A stretch of DNA of 21,960 bases from Pelargonium nanum (Eukaryota; Streptophyta; Magnoliopsida; Geraniales; Geraniaceae), in assembly GCA_036897485.1 (NCBI GenBank), contig JAYMTF010001669.1, forward strand, positions 1-21,960, given 5' to 3'. Below, piece by piece: positions 1-8,613 of the stretch. The notes beneath the pieces were generated by a model. It saw only the letters and a list, made by a program, of their open reading frames with translations, made no database searches and had not been told where the DNA came from. The translations under genes were made by a program, and so were the position numbers. Each line of letters starts with the position of its first letter. Positions within the stretch are counted from its first letter, which is position 1.

Positions 1-560
1 GGTGGCTGCATAAAAGTGAGTATTTGGAGCTGTAAACTCAATAAGCACATGTTTGAGAGGGATAACGAATTCTTGGATCCGTCGTTGCATTGCAGTAAAA
101 CTTTCATTTTTGTAAGCTCATTGCTATATTTTGTTTTCTTATGTTGTTTCAAGTACTTTCTCTGTGAAATTAGGAGCTATATGTTGGTGTTGTAGATCAA
201 AAGAATGTAACCATTCTCATTGGTGGTTGACAGTTTTGGAATAACAAGGCAGGTGTGGTGCACCAGATATATTATTGGACTGTTACGAGTCTCTCTATCT
301 CTGTCCCTTAAATACAGTTTCGAAATAACCTTTTGTTGGACAAAGACAAGACTTAAAAGGTGGGGCATTTCTCTGTAGATTGAGTTTCACATTGACTAGT
401 CTTGTTTCTATTATATGGAGTATGAAGACAAAGGCATATATCAAACTCGATACATATTCTTAATGTCCCCAAAAAGTCTGGCTACAGTTTGTGATGTTCG
501 TGCTGATCGATGAGAGGTTGGGTCAGAGGTTCAATCCATTTTGTGTTCTTATGTTTTTGT
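1..560. other. Window edge, unassigned
   Basis: I cannot assign a gene here. The first 33 bases can be read as a short C-terminal coding tail (WLHKSEYLEL then stop at 31-33), or as an exon end followed by a strong GTGAGT donor at 16, so a gene to the left may end at this edge. Nothing upstream is visible to decide. The rest is AT-rich and looks like 3' UTR or intergenic DNA. Confidence 0.25.
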
Positions 561-793
561 TTTTAATTAATTTTATTTATTTATTTATGAGTGAGAGATA
601 CTTTTATTAACAGACCCAAGAAACACGAACAAGTACAAGAAACCAAAAGAAAACAAAATCAACCCAAAGATGAAATCAGGTCGGTACACCAAGAATCAAA
701 CGAAAGAGAGCCTGAGTCCGCCACGCCCATACTCAACAAAGGGGAAAAATTAAAACTTTTAATAGCCAAATCGTATCCTCAATGCTAGCAAGC
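561..793 (-). mobile_element. Probable 5'-truncated LINE 3' end, minus strand
   Basis: Read on the minus strand, this stretch ends in a T- and G-rich segment with GTTAATAAAAG, resembling a polyadenylation signal, followed by an A-rich (ATAA)n tail at about 565-590 on the plus strand. That layout (T/G-rich 3' UTR, AATAAA-like signal, A-rich tail) is typical of plant L1-type LINEs. No reverse transcriptase is present, and I found no target-site duplication. It stops where the LTR-like sequence at 794 begins. It could equally be an antisense retrocopy tail of another transcript. Confidence 0.3.
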
Positions 794-1530
794 TGATACT
801 ACCAAAAAATCATAAGTCTCAGAACGAATAGCATGGCGACATGTGGCCACCTCGATGCCACGTAAGCGACTCGGGTCGGTTCAACATAATCACATTTTAC
901 CCGAGACCCGGAAGACCTACAAAGCATGAATTCACTCATTCGGAGTCCTCAAACATCCCCGAAGCGAATCGGGGCAAGTGGAAGCTCCCAAAGCCCACTA
1001 AAAGATAAAAAACCAAAGGCACTGAGCAAATGCCGCGGCAATCAAACAACATGTCGCGACAATGCCACTTCCCTGGTCATCACCATTGCTGCGACATTCA
1101 TCACTGATGTCGCGGCATCCTGCTGTCTTGCCAAATGACGGCTTCCCCCGCGCTGCTCCGTCCTCGCGATATCAGTCCCTCCAGAAGTCGACTTACCGTG
1201 GAAATCAACTCATACAAGCTCAGTTCCTCCAGAAGTCCATTTCCCCCGAATGTCCACTTTCGCCGGAAGTCCACTACCCCCAAATGTCCACTTCCACCAG
1301 ATGTCCACTTCCCCCGGATGTCCACTTCCCCCGGATGTCCGCTTATGAAAGTCCACTTACGGAGGGGCAGTTACAGACCCTCCACGACAAAGCCAGACCT
1401 TCCCAAAGCGAAGCCAAGGAACTAAAGTCACACCTCGGGGACTCCCAAATTCTCCCAACACAAGATGACCTATACAACGTGTGGGAGCGCGTGAAGCCTT
1501 CTGTCTGTGTCCTCTTTTGTATTTTTGGGT
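794..1530 (+). mobile_element. LTR-retrotransposon fragment, family A (right end uncertain)
   Basis: It starts with TGATACTACC, matching the TGATGCTACC start of the solo LTR at 17624. The first ~210 bp (to about 1003) match, in inverted orientation, the fragment at 20703-20913, with shared blocks such as CTCGGGTCGGTTCA and CGGGGCAAGTGG. Beyond 1003 the sequence carries CG-rich palindromic motifs (1030-1118) and a 17-bp minisatellite. I see no CATCA end, PBS or target-site duplication, so the right boundary is a guess placed where GC content drops. Reading frames through it are low-complexity products of the minisatellite and not genes. Confidence 0.55.
1236..1345 (+). repeat. 17-bp minisatellite, six units plus a partial
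   Basis: Six consecutive 17-bp units start at 1236, 1253, 1270, 1287, 1304 and 1321, with consensus TCCACTTCCCCCGGATG. Units five and six are identical and the outer ones diverge. A seventh, partial unit begins at 1338. Since 17 is not a multiple of three, each unit shifts the frame, which argues against coding function. It lies inside the family A fragment. Confidence 0.9.
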
Positions 1531-2296
1531 ATTTTTGAACTTTTTGGGGTCATTTGTGGTCTGATTTGGTTTTCATTTTCAGCGTTCTTCATGATAAAAA
1601 TAATATTTCGATGTGTAAAGCTTATTGGGCTATTTTAAGATGCCCAATTTTATTTTTCTTCCATTCGAGTTTATAGCTAAGGGTCCTAGTCTTGATAATC
1701 GGTCTTGTCAATGTTGCGAAATCAGTTGATCTTCGAGTTCATGTGTCCGCTTTCTATTGGATCTTTTTAGGATGATTTTTCATCTAGAAACAAGTGTACT
1801 TTTATAGCAAAATATATATATTAATATATGTGTATATATTCAATGCTACACTTTTGGACAAAATATAATTGATCACGTTCATAATTCACAACTTTTTCAT
1901 GAAAATATGTGTAGCAAATATGATTATTATAAAAGAATATAAATGTAATTTTTCATATTTTTCATTTTCAATTTATTTATTTCAAACAGAATAGTTTAAA
2001 TTTTTTTTAAAGTATACGAAATAGTATAATCAATTATTCACAATTTTTCATTTCCAAAGTCCACAATCCTATAATACTCACTATGCATGTTATTTTACAT
2101 TTCTCAAATAACACCTTTACTACTTGCCCGGGTCCATTGAAATTTAGTAGAAAAAGTTGACTAGTAATGGGTTATTTGAACAGGCCCTAAATTGAGAAAA
2201 AGAAATGGGCCATGCAGGTGTCCAATATTCAAAAAATGTGAATAAACTTCAAGTATGGGTCTATAGGGTTAATTAAGAGTGGACGTAAATGATTTC
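1531..2296. other. AT-rich intergenic DNA
   Basis: This stretch is AT-rich and rich in ATATAT runs around 1800-1840. I see no coding exon, RNA gene or clear repeat. The last few hundred bases should contain the PnsB4 promoter. Confidence 0.4.
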
Positions 2297-2311
2297 CTTA
2301 TCCAGATAAAG
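2297..2311 (+). promoter_or_regulatory. Paired I-box-like motifs upstream of PnsB4
   Basis: CTTATCC (reverse complement GGATAAG) at 2297-2303 is followed by GATAAAG at 2305-2311, about 70-80 bp before the PnsB4 ATG. GATAA-type I-boxes are known in light-regulated plant promoters and would suit a photosynthesis gene. No convincing TATA box is seen, which is common for such genes. The role is inferred. Confidence 0.35.
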
Positions 2312-2379
2312 AGAATACATTTCAGTTTCCTTATTTCCATTCCACTGAATACACATTACAAAGGAAAAGCAAACAAAAA

Positions 2380-3575
2380 ATGGCTGAAGCTACCATGGGT
2401 TTCACAACCATCATCAAACCAAGCTTTGCCTCTCCAAGATTGGTAAATACATATAAATTGTTTTTCATTTGTTTTATGAAACTCACTCCATATATAACCT
2501 GCAGCTGGTTTTGGTTGATTTGAATATGTAGTACTTGAGGCAGGTCTCAAGCAGCTTCTTTAAGCATCAGGTTAGTGATTTAGGTGTAGCATGCAAGAGC
2601 AAGAGCAAGAGCAAGAGCACAAGAGGATGTTCAGTTAAAGTGAAAGCATTCCCGGATTGGCCTCTTATGGCACTGTTGCTTGAGCAAATGGAAGACCAGA
2701 AAGATATTATTACCAACAAATCTATAGTGCATCTCAGTGATGAAACCATCAAGAACGTCTGTAAGTTTCTTTGCATTCTTCCGTGACGTTCAAAATTACA
2801 TATGACTACCATGTACTTGTCACCTTTTGTAACTTTAGACTACTCTGAACTATTTTCCACCCACTTTGTCAGCTAACTTTGACGGAATTTCGGAATGCCA
2901 ATTTTGCCTTTCTTGTCACATTTTTTGTAACTTGAGAGTTGCCTTTTGTAATATACTATCCTAAAATTGACATTTTTGAAAATTTCGTCAAAGTTAACTG
3001 ACGGAATTGGTATAAAATAGTACAAGACAGTCTAAAGTTACAAAAAAATGTTTAGGTTTATTCATTGCAAGTGACAAGTACAGATAATCATGTAATTATC
3101 CCTTTCTTTAAACAATCTTAATCTTACTTTCTTTTTTTTCTCTCTTTTCTCTCCTCTTCGTAGATTTATTTTACATCATGTTTACGGTCTGGGGGTGCAT
3201 GGTCTTTGGCTCCACAAAGGTAACAACTTTTACCAATCAGTTTAGTAATTACTAGCCTTGAACTTGATTGATGAATTGAGTTGTGGTTTAGGACCCCTAT
3301 TATGATTCGGAGTACTACAGAGGAGATGGTGGAGATGGTACTGGACATTGCTTCTATGAGAAGGTACATATATATGTTTAATCTATATATTGATCAAGAC
3401 ATGAAATTCTCTGAAAGGATCAGATGATATCATCAATGAATTGGCTTAATTGTATATGCAGCAAGAAAACGTCGAAGAAGCTGCAAGAGCAGCGCTATGG
3501 CGCGAGGAGCTGATAGAGGAGATCGAGCAGAAAGTCGAAGGGTCGAGGGAATTGGAGAAAGCTGGAAGAAAATAG
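2380..3575 (+). CDS. PnsB4 (NDF6): Photosynthetic NDH subunit of subcomplex B 4, chloroplastic
   Basis: Nuclear-encoded subunit of the thylakoid NDH complex, which drives cyclic electron flow around photosystem I. The gene model has five exons: 2380-2442, 2544-2760, 3164-3219, 3292-3363 and 3462-3575. All introns are GT-AG and join in frame to 173 residues, close to the Arabidopsis protein (about 174). Recognition rests on FPDWPLMALL (about residues 55-64), the block LSDETIKNVY (about 85-94), a membrane segment YLFYIMFTVWGCMVFGS (about 94-110), DPYYDSEYYRGDGGDGTGH (113-131) and the acidic C-terminal stretch LWREELIEEIEQKV. The N-terminus is Ser/Lys-rich like a transit peptide and includes a (Lys-Ser)4 run encoded by an AAGAGC hexanucleotide repeat. 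Residue 132 is Cys where I recall Trp in relatives. Intron 2 carries a MITE. The start is the first ATG, and MAEA matches the family N-terminus as I remember it. Confidence 0.93.
2595..2618 (+). repeat. In-frame hexanucleotide repeat (AAGAGC)4
   Basis: Four perfect AAGAGC units lie in exon 2 of PnsB4 and encode Lys-Ser four times in the predicted transit peptide. Copy-number changes here would not shift the frame, so length polymorphism should be tolerated. Confidence 0.9.
2794..3097. mobile_element. Foldback MITE in PnsB4 intron 2
   Basis: About 300 bp with long imperfect terminal inverted repeats of roughly 95-120 bp. The left arm starts AATTACAT and contains TGTACTTGTCAC, AACTTTAGAC and TAACTTTGACGGAATTT. 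The right arm contains their reverse complements (AAATTTCGTCAAAGTTAAC, GTCTAAAGTTAC, GTGACAAGTACA) and ends ATGTAATT. A related, right-truncated copy lies at 20429-20700. It has no coding capacity, and no clear target-site duplication fixes the superfamily. Both splice sites of the intron stay outside the element. Confidence 0.75.
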
Positions 3576-4435
3576 GACCTTCAATTATTCCTTGGTAATT
3601 CAGTTCTGTGTTGTGTATATTTTTCACAACTACGTAGGTATGTATGTATGTATGTATGTATGTGCAATTTTTTACATGTCCAAACATTGGACCATATATA
3701 CATGTATCAAACTTTATTGCATATATACATGTATAATATTTTTCTGATTGACAGAAGTTGGAAAAATGTTCATGGTACATATGATTGATGATTGTTAAGT
3801 CCCAGATAAAAATGGACTAAATCTTGATCAAATTGAAAGAGATATTGTAAACTGCTCTTCTTTATTGCTGTTTACATGCACAAAAGTGAACAGAACTTTC
3901 CTTACTCAGTGAAAAATATCTGAAATTCTTATGGACGACACTGTGTTCTGATTGAATAAAACATGAAAGATTTCATGATTTTCGACACTATTTCACCAGA
4001 AAAGATTAATGCGAAAACGTATAATTGTCATTAGGTTCCAACACTGAAAATACCCGGTTCACAAATGGCAGATTGACTAAAATGAAAAAAAAAAACTTTA
4101 ATTAGCTCTCCAGGACATTAGCAACATGCTGTCCCAGCCAAATTACATATGGTCCATGTATCATGGGAATCGGACTAAATAGTCTCTCAACTATGAAATG
4201 TGCCGGTTTTATCATCGAAGTACCATTGAGGGACTCAAGCTCGCGTTTGTGGGCCGACAATTGAATGACACGGAACCCAGTGAGTTAAATCGGTATCTGA
4301 AACGCTACTAATTTATGAACTATTTCCTAAGTCATGCTTCTATTTAATGGGTTATCATCACCACTAAACTACTCAAGGAGACCACAAACTTAATAGTCAT
4401 TAAGTGATTAAAACAAGTTGTTGCCAATAACCAAG
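3576..4435. other. PnsB4 3' flank and intergenic DNA
   Basis: This should contain the PnsB4 3' UTR, including a GTAT tetranucleotide microsatellite. Around 4170-4240 there is a stretch (GGACTAAATAGTCTCTCAAC and following) that resembles dispersed non-coding plant repeats, but I cannot define its ends. I see no coding exon. Confidence 0.35.
3638..3662 (+). repeat. GTAT tetranucleotide microsatellite
   Basis: About six perfect GTAT units lie just downstream of the PnsB4 stop codon, probably in its 3' UTR. Confidence 0.9.
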
Positions 4436-4584
4436 ACATGTAGGTCAAGTGGTTAAATAATTTTGAATTTCTTCTGAGGTCTCAAGTTCGAGCTTCCTTG
4501 TCGACGCTATGGGGTGAGATTTGTGGGGTGGGGTTTAGGGTAACGCTCTGAAGTCTAATAATATTCACTGGATTTGAGCTGCTC
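4436..4584 (+). mobile_element. Probable tRNA-derived SINE
   Basis: An A-box-like TAGGTCAAGTGG (4441-4452) and a B-box-like AGTTCGAGCTTCC (4484-4496) are spaced as in the RNA polymerase III promoter of a tRNA-derived SINE, followed by a G/T-rich body. It is flanked by imperfect direct repeats GCCAATAACCAAG (4423-4435) and GCCACCAACCAAG (4585-4597), which match at 11 of 13 positions and could be an old target-site duplication. There is no clear poly(A) tail, so family assignment is open. Confidence 0.5.
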
Positions 4585-4597
4585 GCCACCAACCAAG

Positions 4598-6066
4598 GTA
4601 TTTCTCTTTAATCTCTTTGTACATAGTTTGAATCAATTTCTTGCTATTGATTTTGGTCCTCCCTAAATCCCTAATTCTGATTTCACTTGTTCAGTTTAAG
4701 ATTGGACGCAAGCTCCAAGTGAAATCACAACTCAAGGTGAATATTTATTTTTTACTATAGATTTGAAAGTTGTGGGGGGAAAATGATGGTTGAAATGCAC
4801 AAATTCACATGTATATTACTTTTGTTATGATCTGTCTTCACCTTCTTTGAGTGATCATGTATATGTGAAAGCTCTACAATTCATTCTCAATTTTATGCAT
4901 CAAGTGTCTGGATCTCTACAGCTAAATTTTTTTTTGGTTGAGATCTGACTTCATGAACAAAAGTAGTTAAATGATGATGCAAAATTTTAAACATGAAAAT
5001 TTGGCTAACAACTCTCACATTAAACTCTTAATTAATTAGGACACAATCAATGATGGAGAATAGCTTAGAGAGTAGCACTAGTTAAATGCTATTTTAAAGA
5101 CTACTTTTAGGGCAAGATCTTAGCCTGCAAAGCCATTCATGCATTATAGCATTGTACCAATTTAATTTTTACCATTCACATTGCATTTCAGAACCAAGTA
5201 GTTGTCTTTGAATAACTTCATATGCTGCTAAGTACAAACCACATTCCATTATTTTTTTTAGCAACTACAATGGAATCCGATGAATGCACTCCAAGTTTTA
5301 TTTACAGATTGAGGTCAGAAGTTAAATGGAAATTAAGGAACATGTCTCTTAAATTCTAACTATATATGATAGGAGGTTACCTATTGATGGAAGGTGAAAC
5401 TTGTGTGGAGGAGACACAAGTTGACCCTCCCCAAAAAAGAAAGTTGTTCAATGACCTAGTAAGGGCAAGATGCTAAAAGATGGACAGAAACTACCACACC
5501 TGCATTCTCAATGAAACTCAACAAAACGTTCACCACTAACATCCAAGGACGTTTACCCTGGAAACAAAGGAAATACAGTTCAAATGCATATGATTTAAAC
5601 TAAATCTACAAAACCTAAGAACAATCAACCCAAGAAGGTGAGTTTCGGCATAGAAATAGAACGAGATAGCACGTTAGAAAACGAGCTATCATTAATGTAC
5701 CTGTGAGTTTATTTAGTTTTACTTGTACCATAGCTATATATTTCAAAAAAAGGTTTACTTATACCAAACAATACATAAAAGTGATGTTTTGTTTCAATGA
5801 AGAAATAGAAAGAACTAAAAATAGATATTGAAATGAAAGATGGAAAGAGGTTGGATCAAATAGCATATGCACCATGCATAGAAAAACCAAAAACAGGGCT
5901 CCACTAGAGCAAGAGCTGAGAGTGTAAAGTCTGGACTCAACCTTATAGTTCAACGACTATCCCGTAGGATCGACTCCAAATCTAGATCTAAGTTCAGTGC
6001 AACTATCGTGCGATGAGTATCGTTTGGGGTATCGTATAATTGAAGTGATAATTTAAAGTGTATATC
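4598..6066. other. Intergenic DNA, nothing assigned
   Basis: AT-rich sequence without a supportable exon, RNA gene or repeat. A 42-base exon-like piece with good splice signals (4695-4736) has no recognisable coding context. Confidence 0.35.
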
Positions 6067-6071
6067 TTCAA

Positions 6072-6280
6072 TGTTAGAGTATAAAACTATTATTGTGCCT
6101 TCAACTATCAGCTTAAGCTTTGAGTTGAGATGATTCTTTACATGGTATAAGAGCGTTGGTGACAAGAGGTCCCGTGCAAAGCAAAAATGGGCTTGCACGT
6201 GAGGGGGTGTGTTAGAGTATAAAACTATTATTGGAACTTCAACTATCAGCTTAACATTTGAGTTGAGATGGTTCTTTACA
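6072..6280 (+). mobile_element. Complete 209-bp miniature LTR retrotransposon (TRIM/SMART class)
   Basis: Two 71-bp LTRs, 6072-6142 and 6210-6280, each start TGTTAGAGTATAAAAC and end TTCTTTACA; by eye they differ at six positions. Directly after the 5' LTR lies TGGTATAAGAGC (6143-6154), one mismatch from the usual primer-binding site for initiator tRNA-Met (TGGTATCAGAGC). Directly before the 3' LTR is a purine-rich tract GTGAGGGGGTG (6199-6209). The internal region is only 67 bp and non-coding. A perfect 5-bp target-site duplication TTCAA flanks the element (6067-6071 and 6281-6285). It must have moved using proteins from an autonomous element. It lies about 460 bp upstream of the thioredoxin gene on the same strand. 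Confidence 0.93.
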
Positions 6281-6285
6281 TTCAA

Positions 6286-6741
6286 TTTCCCATTTATACT
6301 ATTAATTAGCATGTGAACTATCTGTAATTACTATTAAAATAATGTTTGTTTTGATTTCCACCAAGACAGGACAGCCCACGGCATGCATAGCTAACCGTAA
6401 ACTGTGGGAGGCAAGTGGCCAAACAATTAACTGAAAATAGCTAGCAATGCAATGGCATTAATTAATCCCCAAAACATCTCTACGTCCACGTCAGAGACAC
6501 TATTGAAAAAATGGTGTCATTATCCACAACAATAAAAATAATTGGATAAAGTTAAATCCTAGTAGGATACACCTCACCTATATTATTCTTTTCTTCTACC
6601 CTTGAATCCTTCTTTTCCTAGTCTCAGCTCTCAACACTCTCACTCTGCAACAACGTATCAAAGCCAATTCTATTTGGGTCTTCCAATTTTTTGGTTGATT
6701 GAGTTTATCAACCAATTTCACTACTGGGTTTTGCTTGTTTC
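6286..6741 (+). promoter_or_regulatory. Promoter and 5' UTR region of the ACHT gene
   Basis: No element can be placed firmly. An I-box-like GGATAAAG (6544-6551), an ABRE-like CCACGTCA near 6486 and a weak TATA-like CTATATTATTC near 6578 precede a pyrimidine-rich leader (CTCTCAACACTCTCACTCTG, 6628-6647). The arrangement suits a leaf-expressed chloroplast gene, but this is inference from short motifs. Confidence 0.3.
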
Positions 6742-7803
6742 ATGCTAAGAGCTCGAAACGGTCTTGTGATTTTTGAAAACCAAATGGCTTGCTCTTTGTC
6801 ATTGAAGAGCGGTCCCAATATTTCTGGGCCAAACAGAGTTTTGGTTAGGGTTTCAAATTCAGGGTATTGTTGTTCTTTCTCATATGTGGAATCAAAATTG
6901 AAAGCTGATAGAAATTGCTCAAGAGTGTTTAGGCTCACAGCCCCAAGCAATTTCTCTGTTCGAGTATGGGCTACCTGTTTTCACTGTTTTCTTAGTAATG
7001 GTGTTTATTGGTTACAGAATATTTATATTTGGTGTGTGGTTTTCAGGGTGAAGCATCTATCTGTGTTAGTAGAGGTCGCAGATGGTGGGAGAAGACCCTT
7101 AAACCCAACATGATAGAAATCAATTCTGCTCAGGAATTGGTTGATTCCTTGCTAAATGCTGGTGATAATTTGGTTATTGTTGATTTCTATTCCCCTAGTT
7201 GTGGAGCCTGCAAAGCTCTCCATCCCAAGGTGTGTTTAGTTTTGTTTTGTACATATTTTATGCTTATTAAAATCTCTGTAAAATCTAACTCACCTTATTA
7301 AATAGATCTGTCAGTTCGCTGAATCCAACCCAGATGCTATCTTTCTTAAAGTGAATTATGAACAGCTGAGGACAATGTGCCAGAGTCTAAATGTTCATGT
7401 CCTACCGTTCTTCAGGATGTACAGAGGTGCAGAGGGTCGTGTTTGTAGCTTCAGCTGCACCAATGCCACTGTAAGTAGCAGCATGATGTTGTTCTGATCT
7501 CAGTTCATTTTTTTTTATAAGCAAGCGTAACAATCCAGGCTCGAACCTATCAGTTCCTTTTCTTGATGTATTGAGACTCAGTTTTGGTATAACGTTGTGC
7601 AGGTGAAGAAATTCAGAGATGCATTGGCAAAATATGGGAGGGATCGGTGCAGTGTGGGGCCAGCAAGAGGTCTAGAGGAGGCCGAGCGGATAAGCTTAGG
7701 CCGAAATGGGGAAATATCACCGTGTAGAAATGAAGAGAGGTTTGAGGATGAGATAGTTATGCCAAACATAGGTGTGTCTGGCTTTTTGGGCCAAAAGAGG
7801 TGA
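6742..7803 (+). CDS. ACHT: Atypical Cys/His-rich thioredoxin, Trx-like 1 (ACHT3-5 group), chloroplastic
   Basis: Plastid thiol-disulfide oxidoreductase; known ACHT proteins help oxidise or relay redox signals to chloroplast targets such as 2-Cys peroxiredoxin. Four exons, 6742-6963, 7047-7229, 7306-7470 and 7603-7803, join in frame with GT-AG introns to 256 residues. A second in-frame ATG at 6784 would give 242; I cannot decide between them. Residues 1-74 are transit-peptide-like. RRWWEKTLKPNMIEI (85-99) leads into the thioredoxin fold, with active site SPSCGACK (Cys126, Cys129), LHPKICQ, cis-proline P169 in HVLPFF, and the family signature CSFSCTNAT ending exon 3. The CGAC centre differs from the CGGC I remember for Arabidopsis ACHT3-5, while ACHT1/2 have CASC. 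The short C-terminal tail after GLEE is divergent, as is usual. Confidence 0.93.
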
Positions 7804-8308
7804 GCTTCAACCTACATCAACAGCGTAGGAGCTTGGACCTACAATGACCTGTAATGTATATATATGATTGGGGTTGGGGATGGATGTTTTTTTATTATTT
7901 GAAAGGAAGAGATATCAATCTAGCTATAATTAATCAATGTATTATGTACGTATATACAGGGATTGAGAAGTCTAAACCAAATTTGTTTTGGCTTAGGCTA
8001 AGTCACTAATAAGGTGATAACACCTTATTAAATATCTTGAATGCAGGTGGGTTGGTCCGTTCCCACCAATTCACTTGAATGGATATGAATGACATTTATA
8101 ATTGTACTTTATTTTTTCAATAGTGACGTAGAACACGAAGAAAATAAATTGTGTTGTGAACAACGTTTTTTTTCTTTCAACTGTCTCTTTACAACATCAT
8201 TCTATATATAACAATATTAACAATGCAATTCTTCAGCAGATTTTTTTTATTTATTAAATAATAAAATGTTATAAACAGTTTTATCTTCCAAATAGAAAAT
8301 AATCGGGT
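7804..8308. other. Intergenic between convergent ACHT and FMO genes
   Basis: About 505 bp separate the stop codons of two convergent genes, so both 3' UTRs and polyadenylation sites should lie here. The sequence is AT-rich. I see no further gene. Confidence 0.5.
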
Positions 8309-8578
8309 TTATGGAGCGAAATCTTCAAGTCCTTGTTGCGTAAAATGAGGGCTTTGAAGTGCCACTTGAAGCAGGTGGTGATCGTCCCAAGAGTCACGAT
8401 ATGTCTCCAAATTTTGGTCTGCATTTTGTAAGGTTGACAAGCAAATTTGCTTCCTCCAGTCTTCCACGCGCGGGAATCCAATATGATCTGCATATTTATC
8501 ACAATACTGGGGCACAAATAAATAGTAAGTACTATTATGGGCATATTACAGAGTAATATGTAACTAGGCTAGCAAGTG

Positions 8579-8613
<35 letters not shown>

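Noticed and set aside
1062..1538. 158-residue open frame, Pro/Ser-rich
   Set aside because: It runs through the 17-bp minisatellite and LTR-like DNA, has no family resemblance, and overlapping frames are equally open.
4695..4736. Exon-like 42-base segment with good acceptor and donor
   Set aside because: No neighbouring exon, start codon or homology could be linked to it, so splice-like signals alone are not enough.
5950..6312. 120-residue minus-strand open frame
   Set aside because: It crosses both LTRs of the miniature retrotransposon, and its internal sequence repetition simply reflects the LTR pair.
7525..7560. B-box-like sequence (GGTTCGAGCC on the minus strand) in ACHT intron 3 beside an A-rich run
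   Set aside because: There is no matching A box at the right distance and no flanking duplication. It is too short to call a SINE.
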